Source: Kalaharituber pfeilii
Lineage: Eukaryota > Ascomycota > Pezizomycetes > Pezizales > Pezizaceae
Direction: 5' to 3'
DNA length: 64,000 nucleotides
NCBI GenBank assembly: GCA_015179045.1
Contig: WHUZ01000058.1
Span: 310,001 to 374,000 of the forward strand
The translations under genes were made by a program, and so were the position numbers. Each line of letters starts with the position of its first letter. The first letter of the stretch is position 1. This document shows, piece by piece, positions 56,467 through 64,000 of this stretch. The notes under the pieces are model-generated. The model was given only the letters and a program-made list of their open reading frames with translations. It made no database searches and was not told the DNA's origin.

Positions 56467-57599
56467 GTGATTGTCTATTTCACAATTCAAGAACAATTTG
56501 CAGGTATCGAATATACATTGTGAAGATATTAGCGCTAAGTGTATGAAACCTTAATGCAATAGAACATTGATGAATACAGCAGCTTATACCCATTAAGAAT
56601 AATGTAGATCTCTCCACAGTTTTCAATATATCTTTCTAGCGACGAGGTAACTTACAGGCTTCAAGTGCAATCGTCTACACAGATCCTTCCTTCTATATTC
56701 TACCGGGGTATTGCGCAACCCCCGGGGGACTACAAAATGACTTCCTAAAATTCAGGGACGTATTCAATCGACTTCAAATCAATTACCGAGTATCTAGATA
56801 CTTGTAAAAGCTTACTTCGCACCTTAGTTAGCACGGAAACTTTTCAATGCAGGCTATGTTTCGTGATATACTGATAGGATAATGACACACACCTGAGGGC
56901 CCAATCTTTGATCCGGAGTGTTAGAGCCATTGTAGCACATATTCTTATGTCATCCATTATCTCGCACTGTCCCTCCTCTTGCTCTTTAACCAACTGCTAT
57001 TGACTATTATAAGTCTTCATATGTCGTGTTTCCCTGGTTATACCTAATTGTAGATTCAGCTAACCCTCCTAGAAACACTGCGGCTCCCCTACCTGATTTA
57101 CACTTAGCTTCCTTAAGGCTAAGAATCTTAATAGCCTCTATGATATTCGTCTCTTTATCTTGCTGCCATAACTGGACTCTCTAGACCCTAGGGATAGATT
57201 GCTACTGCCCCAGGGCGCCGCTGTACCCTGCAATTGAGGCGCCGATGTGCTAGTGTGCAAGAACCCTGTCGTAGGCCGAGGAATATATCCCCAAGTGACA
57301 GTTTCCCAGATTACCGAACAATCAAAAATTGAAGGGTGCTGTTATTCGAACGCATAGAAAATTCTTTGTGTGGTTGAGATATTTTATTCTTCGATGTATT
57401 GGGGGAAGCCAGCCACGCGGCTGAGGGGTTGTGGTAAAATAACGAGTGTTCAAAGTAAAGTTTACCTGTACCTGAATCGCGGTAATCTAAGACCCGAATT
57501 TTCTATGATTGCGTACGTTTGGACAGGTTACTACAATGGCCAAAAGTCAGTCGTTATGCATGATCAATACACTACTGTAACCACCACAACCGCACATAC
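56467..57599. other. spacer, no gene supported
   Basis: 5' flank of the 5S gene and AT-rich DNA. 57360-57400 weakly resembles repeat C. Confidence 0.4.
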
Positions 57600-58221
57600 T
57601 AGTGGTTGTCACTGAATAATTGAGAATGGTTACCACACTTTACTTTACTTAACTATACTTGACTGAGGCGTTTTTAGTGCCTTGGCCCCTTCGTTCATTG
57701 GCCCATTGGGTGGTGGCGCAACTTACCAGCATAAGTTCTTTTACCAGTCGAAATCGACTGGTAAATGGCTTTTCTGGTAAGTAGAGCTCAGTTAGTAACC
57801 TACTTTGCTGCATACACCCACAACATTTCGCACCATATGCAGCATCCGCGTACACATCTCGATTCGCATCAACCTTCAGCATGCATCTACAACCACAAAC
57901 AATGCAAACATATCCTATTCATATTTATGTCTTCTTTATGTGTCAATTCACCCTAAAACATTGTATTGACATAAGAAGTGTATCTTTGGCCATTTCCTCC
58001 AAATCTGAGTTGGAGTCTGCATCTGAATCAAGAACCATGAGCATCATGATAGCTTTTACATGCGTAGATGTGTAGGGCGTTTAGTCGTGGTAATTCATTT
58101 TACTAACTAATAAATTTCGCAGGGTTAAAAGGGGTACCTCACGGTTCCTGCCTAGTTTGGTTGGCGTCTTTTTCCTGGTAACTTCTGGTAACCATTCTCA
58201 ATTATTCAGTGACAACCACTA
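57600..58221. mobile_element. MITE-like element with 36-bp perfect inverted repeats
   Basis: 57600-57635 and 58186-58221 are exact reverse complements (TAGTGGTTGTCACTGAATAA...). Inside lies a nested palindrome at 57741-57764 (TTACCAGTCG-AAAT-CGACTGGTAA) flanked by CTTACCAG / CTGGTAAG. No ORF of note. A clean target-site duplication is not evident; CACTACTGTA occurs near both ends (57570 and 58217). Superfamily undecided. Confidence 0.8.
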
Positions 58222-59420
58222 CTGTATAATCATACTCACTCCGCATAATAGAAGCGATAAGAATACTGTAGGCAAGAGAGTCCCTCCCATAGACTTTTAG
58301 CTTGTATGCGGAGTTATGTGAACCTAAAAAATTATGTAAAAGAGGAGATTCCCGAGACATGTACCGGTAAGGAATTCGTTTGCTTGCATGCCAGAAAGGA
58401 ATTTCCGGTGAAGCATCATGTACTTAAAGTAGGTACATCTGTATACATGTTCTGGGCTTGTTGTGGGCAACATGAACAGAACTGCGCTTCGTATGTACAC
58501 AATTACATTTTCAGAAGGATTGACCGATAAGTCCCATTAGAATTGTTTACAGTTCTCGGAATTATACTCTAATTCAACAACGCTCATTGCTATCTTCAGA
58601 AAAATTTACCCAAGTTCACTGCTCAATTTCCCCTTTTGTCTTTTTTTGCGACATGTGTGTATCATTCCTCTACTAGTAGCTGAGGAGATTTTCGCCAGAT
58701 GTAATGGATTTTTGGCTGTGCAGGCTACTGTAATGTTTATCCCGGAAATTTTACACGAATTTCAAGCCAGTTCGCTCAAATTATTATTCCTAGACGGGGA
58801 CGTTAACATACCATACAGCTAATAAGCTTGAAAGCCAAACTAATTTGGCTTTTGTACGAGTACGTACTTGCTGGTCCAAACAGGATTGGAACGGCTGACT
58901 GGCGCATAATTAGTCAGCCGTTCCAATCCTGTTTGGACCAGCGAGTAGTTGCAGTAAGTGAGTGGAGAATACACGACTTCAGCCGCTCGCATCTGTTGGA
59001 TTAGCAGCTGCATGCGCATGCGCATGTGCCTTGGTTCTAACAGCATGTGACGCGTTTACATGCAGCCCAATTTTGAATAGGTCTACAATTACTTTAATGC
59101 GCAGATTTTTTTTTTGGTAGACAAAATCGTTTGGCAATAGTGGTGCCTACATCCACCCTTGTGCAATCGTATCCATCAGTGAATCTGTCAGAGCCTTACG
59201 ATTGTGAGCTAAACCCCTGCAGGAACCCCGCTTTCAGCGTGAACTAGGTGTAGCTACAAACGACGCGCTATCGCTATGTAGGCCCAGCCGGTGTGCTCAC
59301 TCATGATAAAACCAAGCCTGCGTGTCAACATGCCTGCTTGAATTTTGAGATGAATATGTACAATACTGCGCCGTAGTAGATGCGATTAATTATTACGGAT
59401 AGCTACCTAAGGTAGTACTC
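58222..59420. other. spacer with a perfect hairpin
   Basis: No gene. 58270-58330 weakly resembles the family B tail (CTCCCATAGACTTTTAGCTT, GCGGAGTTATGTGA) without a clean A run. Confidence 0.4.
58870..58942. repeat. perfect 31-bp hairpin, 11-nt loop
   Basis: 58870-58900 (GCTGGTCCAAACAGGATTGG...) and 58912-58942 are exact reverse complements. Pairing continues outside with one mismatch (CTT/GAG). Resembles a small-RNA precursor or a foldback made of two transposon ends. Confidence 0.88.
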
Positions 59421-59533
59421 GACCGGATACTGGGAAGAATATTGTATCACATTGTAAATATTCTGTGCACGTACAGCTTTGGGCTTCACATGTCACGGAT
59501 AGCAATCAAACAGGCGAAACAGCCAATAAGACA

Positions 59534-60557
59534 ATGCCAAAAGACAAGAAGGCCAAGAAGCCCGCCCCCGCCCCCGCCCCCGCCCCCGCCCCCGCCCCGC
59601 CGACTCCCCCGTCGACAGAGACGAAGACACTGAACCCCCCGGGGGACTTGGACAGAGAGGAAAGACGCAGTAAGGCCTTGAAGGCACGTAGACTCGCACT
59701 GTTCGGGCAGGAGGAGCCATCCGATGACCCCTGGCTTTGGGCCAGCCAGCCAACACCGCCGCCATTGACGCCAACCCCGCTGCCCACGCAAACACTCACA
59801 CCGCCACCACCACCACAACAGACTCTGGGGTTCAGCCCCATCACGTGCGTAGACATTCAGCCGACGCCGACGCCACCACAACATATATTGGGGTTCAGCC
59901 CCATCACTTGCATAGACACGCCAACACCACCACAACAGACTTTGGGGTTCACCCATCACGTGCACGGACATTGAACCGGCGGGTAACACCAGCCAGCAAA
60001 CCCCCCGACCAGGAAAAGGAAGGGGAAGCAGCCGTCAGACAATACACCCTACGAGATAAAGAGACGGCTGGACCAGAAGGAGGCGAAGAAGTCGCGAACT
60101 CGCCTCCGATTGGGACCCCGGCGACACCCGTCGCCACCACCACACCAACGAAGCTCCCGACCCTCACATCGACATCGACACCCCAACCCCTACACCGACA
60201 CCGAAATCCCCGGCACCGACACCAGACTCCACGAGACGAAGGCGAGAGACTAGCAAGCCCTCCGCCCCAACACCTAACACCGACGCCACCACATCGAAAT
60301 TCGGCGTCGTCGTACATGGAATTGCGCTGAGGAAGGAGTTGGGGAAGGTAAGGAAGTGGCTGGAGTCTGGGAACAAGAGACTTGGCAAGACTGTGGGGAT
60401 AAGGTGGTTGAGACGAAAGGCCGAGCTGATGGATGAAGGGAAGAAGACCAGCTCGGTCGTGGTGTATTTGGAGGAGGAGACGGACATAGACAGAGTCAGG
60501 TTAGGCGGGAAGTTTTTGAGGACCACTCAATACGAGCCGGACAGGCGGAGGAAGTAG
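59534..60557 (+). pseudogene. ORF1-like gene of a retroelement, frameshifted, no tail
   Basis: Starts ATGCCAAAAGACAAG. The 5' part encodes a PAPAPA run (59563-59598), DDPWLWASQP and three LGFSPITC(V/I)D peptides, then loses frame near 59950. The 3' part encodes FGVVVHGIALRKELGKVRKW, TSSVVVYLEEET and VRLGGKFLRTTQYEPDRRRK. The 3' UTR keeps the CCCGCATCATG...CGCGGG stem, but the tail hairpin and poly(A) are lost. It differs from the 3032-4075 protein in its N-terminal half, so it is a separate subfamily. Confidence 0.75.
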
Positions 60558-60659
60558 GCTGTATTGACCACCCGCATCATGTAAGAGAATCGCGGGCACC
60601 ACATGTAGGTAGGGATGGTTACTCTTTTCTTTCTTTAATAAATACGCAGAAACATACCG

Positions 60660-61572
60660 AGAAAATCGCAATCGCAATCTAACTACCCTTTTTCCAAGTC
60701 ACCTAGTGCTTCTACACCTATACTAATTCTTGAGGTATACGCTTTGGTCAGTTAACTTAACTTGCTGAACAGTTATTTCCCATAGTGCCATACGTGTCGG
60801 TAAACCGAGGGTTCGGCACGAACCTCCTTCTCACACACAGATTAAATTCAACTCATTACATGTTTCTCGTTCTTTCTGCGATATTCAATTCATAAACAAA
60901 GAGGGAATACCAAGTAAGTACCAGTGCACCTAGTTCCTCAAGCTGACCTTATTCGCGGAATATTATGATATAATTGTGTAAAAATCAAGGGACTGAAACC
61001 CAGGCATTTGAAGAGATAGGGTTAGGCTGTGTTGCTTGTATTGGAATGCTGTATAGGTGTAGGTACAATAGTATATTAAGCCCAACGTGGCGAAGCATCC
61101 TTATCTAACAACAGAGCCAGAAGTAGAAAGATGATGAGTAGCCAATGGCACCGGCGACACGCCAGGACCAAGATAAACAACCAGGTAGTCCGAAACGACA
61201 AGACAACCAAAACCTGCAAGAATTTCTCCTTTTTTTCCCAGCTTGCAACCTTCAAATCAATACTAGTGATTAGCTGCCAAGAGTCTCACAATGATTGTTC
61301 GTCTATGCCTTTTCTTTTTTTCTTTTTACAATATCATTACTCGTATACCGTACGCCCTGTGGGCTATGACAAGGAGAAATACAGATATTCATGGAAAACA
61401 ATAACAAGCCTTCAAGAGTAAATCAAATTGAGCAATGAACGCAGATGGGATCGAACTGAGAAAGGGAACTACAGCCCTCTCATCTCTCCACCAATTTCAT
61501 CAGCCCCCCTGTATGGAGGTCCGGTTATCCTCCTTGCCTGCCGGAGGGTACCTAATCGCCTCCCCCTTGACC
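60660..61572. other. spacer with a degenerate tail
   Basis: 61308-61375 is a degenerate family A tail in minus orientation (T-rich, ATATCATTACTCGTATACCG, CCCTGTGGGCTATG). The rest has no gene. The right end carries the duplication CCCCCTTGACC (61562-61572). Confidence 0.45.
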
Positions 61573-61948
61573 AGATCTGGGGAGGATCAGACGATGGCTG
61601 GAAGAAGGGAACCCGGAGCTGGGAAAGACGATTGGAATTAGATGGTTGAGAAAGAAGACGCTGTTGTTGGAGGAGGGAAAAAAGACAAGTTCAGTCGTGG
61701 TGTACCTAGAGGGAGAGGCAAGCGCGGAGAAGGTGAGACTGGGCGGGAAATGGTTGAGGATTAGCACATACGAACCGGACAGAAGGCGGAAGTGAAGGAG
61801 GTCCCTTTGTATGGACACCCGCAATACACATAATCATCGCGGGCACTACTTGTATTTAGTTATGATTTATTTTTTCCTTGAAATATATACCTCGCCATAG
61901 CCCATAGGGCGGCACGCGAGTAATGAAATAAAAAAAAAAAAAAAAAAA
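61573..61948 (+). mobile_element. 5'-truncated ORF1-only element, family A tail
   Basis: CCCCCTTGACC is duplicated at 61562-61572 and 61949-61959. Encodes RWLEEGNPELGKTIGIRWLR, KTSSVVVYLEGEASAEKVRL and GGKWLRISTYEPDRRRK stop. 3' UTR with CCCGCA...CGCGGG, hairpin GCCATAGCCCATAGGGCGGC and A(19). Confidence 0.9.
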
Positions 61949-62073
61949 CCCCCTTGACCGCCTCCCCCCCCCACACACACACACACATCCAAGCATTGTC
62001 GCAAATTTTCTTCCAACATATTCAGCATGCCCCCCTAACAACTGCTACATCCCCTCCTACACCTCCTCTTCTC

Positions 62074-64000
62074 CTACTCCTCCTGCACCCCCCATTCGTC
62101 CTCCTCGTCCTCCTCTCCCCACTCCTCCCTCTGAAGCTCCTTCCCTTGTATCACAAGCCCTACATGCGTCCTTCCAAAAATCACTCGGTTGCTTCTCACC
62201 TCGAACAACCGCCTCAGAAACTCCAAAGGGCTCTTCTGAAATGCTGTATCCCATGCATCTTGCCTCCCATCTTTCCTCCGACAGCTCCAAAATCCATCGG
62301 CACTCACCCCTTCCGGCAATGTTCTCCCGTCACCCTTCAGGAATATCCCGAGGAACCCACATGTCTTGTGATACATCTCATAGCTTTCAAAAAACATCTG
62401 TCCGGCATATAGATTTAGCTGGATCATCAACTTAACCTTTTGAGGGAACATGTTCTCCCACTGCTCCGGTAATGGTGGTATCACAGCGTAGGAGAGGTTA
62501 TCGAAGCTAGGGGCCAGCTGTTGAACTTTTGGTGAGTACATATGGAGATTCACGAATTTGGAGCTTCGGATGTCAGGAAGGAGCTCGTTGACCTCAAAGG
62601 GGCTGAGAAGGCAGAGGGTGAGACTGCGTTTGAAAAGATAGGTGGTGGACATGATCCAGGTGACGGGGCGAAGATATAAATCATTTGTAGAACTCGGTCC
62701 GTTTTTATTTTTGACAGTGCGGGAGAAGTCGATTGTGGTGAGGATGTCATCTGTCCAGGGCCCCCGTTCGATGAGGTGGCTGAAGGAGGTCTGCTGTAAT
62801 GTGTCCATAAGAGTAACGAACGGTGATCCTGCATCACCGGGTGGTGGCGGTGCAATTCCGGTTCTAATAAAACCGACAAGTGCATCGTCCGTTTCGTGTG
62901 TGTAGGGTTCGGCTGATGGGGGCAGTTCGACTCCTTGAACCTCCCGTGCGACCTCGCGCTCTTGCTCCGCTTGCAGAGAGAGTTCCTGGAGTGATGTGAC
63001 CTGGTATTTCTCACATCGAGACTTGATCATCTGTAGGTACTTGTGTCGGGCCTGCAGTTCTGAGTCTCGGAGTTTCGAGTCAATAATATGCGTTACATCG
63101 TCCCACTGGCCTTTACAAGTGCTGTACATTTCCTTAAGAGTTTTGGATTCTGGGGTCTTCCATGCTGCGGCAAGGCCGCTTTCATTGAGTTCACCATCAA
63201 TGTACTTCCTCCATGCATTTTGACGAGTCTGGTAGTTCATGCCTTGGACTGCCCAGACTCCAACGCTGCGTTGGGTCTGCATGCAGGTTTCGTGCATCAC
63301 CCAGCACAATATATCAATCGTCTCGATAGGTGGGTCAAGGTCCGTTTTTTTTGAGTGTTCGAGAAGTTTGCGATGGACTTCAGGAGGAGCGAAAAAGCAA
63401 AGTGATTGGCCCTGGCCAAGCTTTCTCATTCTCATGCACGCTGACGGCAAGGAAATCATTTTTAGTTCTCAAAGATTGCAATAGAGCTGTTTTACGGAGA
63501 CGACGTACCTTGCACTAACTTTTCCTTAGTCAACTTCGGTCCCAGTGTAACTGCTGCTATGCTATTTGGCGGCAACTTGAGATCTGTCCCCCTTGTATGG
63601 GCCTCATCCAAATACAACAAGCAAGTCTCCGTATTCTTCATATATGGTGATATTATATACGGGTGGACAGTCTCGTCCTTTTGCATCACCATAAGCTCAT
63701 CGTCATCATTAAAAAACAAGGCCGCAGTCCAGCGAGGATCCCGTTTCGCTGCCAGCTCTAACCAGTATTTCGCTACTTCTTTGTTATTCATGTCCAGCAC
63801 CTGCGCACCCACATCAAGCAAAACCTGAATTGGCCTCTCTGCCTCCACTAACCTCTGTAATAGACCTCCCGCTTGCAGTCGCTTGCCTTCCGGAGTCTGT
63901 GCACATGTGTAGGAGTTGTTCTCTGGCTGGAGAAGATAGCGGAGGACCCTTGCATTTGTGTGTGACTGATTGGCGAAGTCCAGTTGCTCAATTGAGACAG
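62074..64000 (-). CDS. DUF3638/DUF3645-type giant protein, C-terminal part
   Basis: Exons 63440-62074 and >64000-63509 joined by a 68-bp intron (GTACGT...GTCAG) that restores LVQACMRMRKLGQGQSLCFF. About 619 residues are visible; the N-terminus lies beyond the window. Diagnostic stretches are LRYLLQPENNSYTCAQ, ERPIQVLLDVGAQVLDMNNK, AALFFNDDDELMV, CLLYLDEAHTRGTDLKLPPN and AAVTLGPKLTKEKLVQ, as in the very long fungal proteins annotated with DUF3638 and DUF3645. The LDEAHTRG segment looks like a helicase-type motif II. Downstream are long helical segments and PP-rich linkers, ending EEDEEDEWGVQEE. A conserved eukaryotic gene; biochemical role not established. A T-rich/CT-rich tract follows the stop. 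Confidence 0.88.

Overview
The window looks like one locus of a filamentous ascomycete (Pezizomycotina). Supporting signs are short introns (53-90 bp, GTATGT/GTAAGT donors, CTRAC-type branch sites, AG acceptors), two NACHT-ankyrin STAND proteins with N-terminal domains of fungal type, a DUF3638/DUF3645 giant protein, a dispersed single 5S rRNA gene, and very many LINE insertions of the Tad-like kind (endonuclease/RT/RNase H ORF2 with a C-terminal CCHC motif). I cannot name the species.

Layout. 1-2753: nothing supported. 2754-8777: an ORF1-only LINE derivative sits five bases upstream of the ATG of NLR-A, an intron-rich NACHT-ankyrin gene that shows signs of decay. 8778-16129: AT-rich spacer, repeats, LINE fragments and one doubtful small ORF. 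16130-18436: a two-exon gene on the minus strand with a PD-(D/E)XK-like signature. 18437-27616: gene-poor DNA holding micro-insertions, pogo-like relics and a perfect hairpin. 27617-31169: NLR-B (minus), HeLo-like N-terminus, NACHT and ten ankyrin repeats, with a clean four-exon model of 1115 aa. 31170-39146: a broken Tc1/mariner transposase, a truncated copy of the NLR-B N-terminus split by two retroinsertions, a minisatellite and LINE pieces. 39147-46620: the densest transposon area, including a three-level nest at 42480-44198. 40534-41103 and 47431-48866: a truncated and an apparently complete member of a coiled-coil plus beta-trefoil-like paralog family. 48867-62073: repeats, a disrupted zinc-finger gene carrying a hAT-like MITE, a 5S rRNA gene, two inverted-repeat elements and two more ORF1 copies. 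62074 to the right edge: the C-terminal part of a DUF3638/DUF3645 protein (minus).

The unifying signal is one short 3' module: a hairpin of the form GCC-N3-GCCY-N3-RGGC-GGC followed by ATGCGAGTAATGA and poly(A). It ends LINE copies, ORF1-only elements and about eleven micro-insertions of only 49-65 bp. Twenty-eight insertions of this tail or of a second tail family (B) are bounded by target-site duplications of 7-15 bp that I can read directly. The hairpin stem shows compensatory changes between copies. This points to an RNA element used for target-primed reverse transcription and shared by several element classes. It is the most interesting thing in the window.
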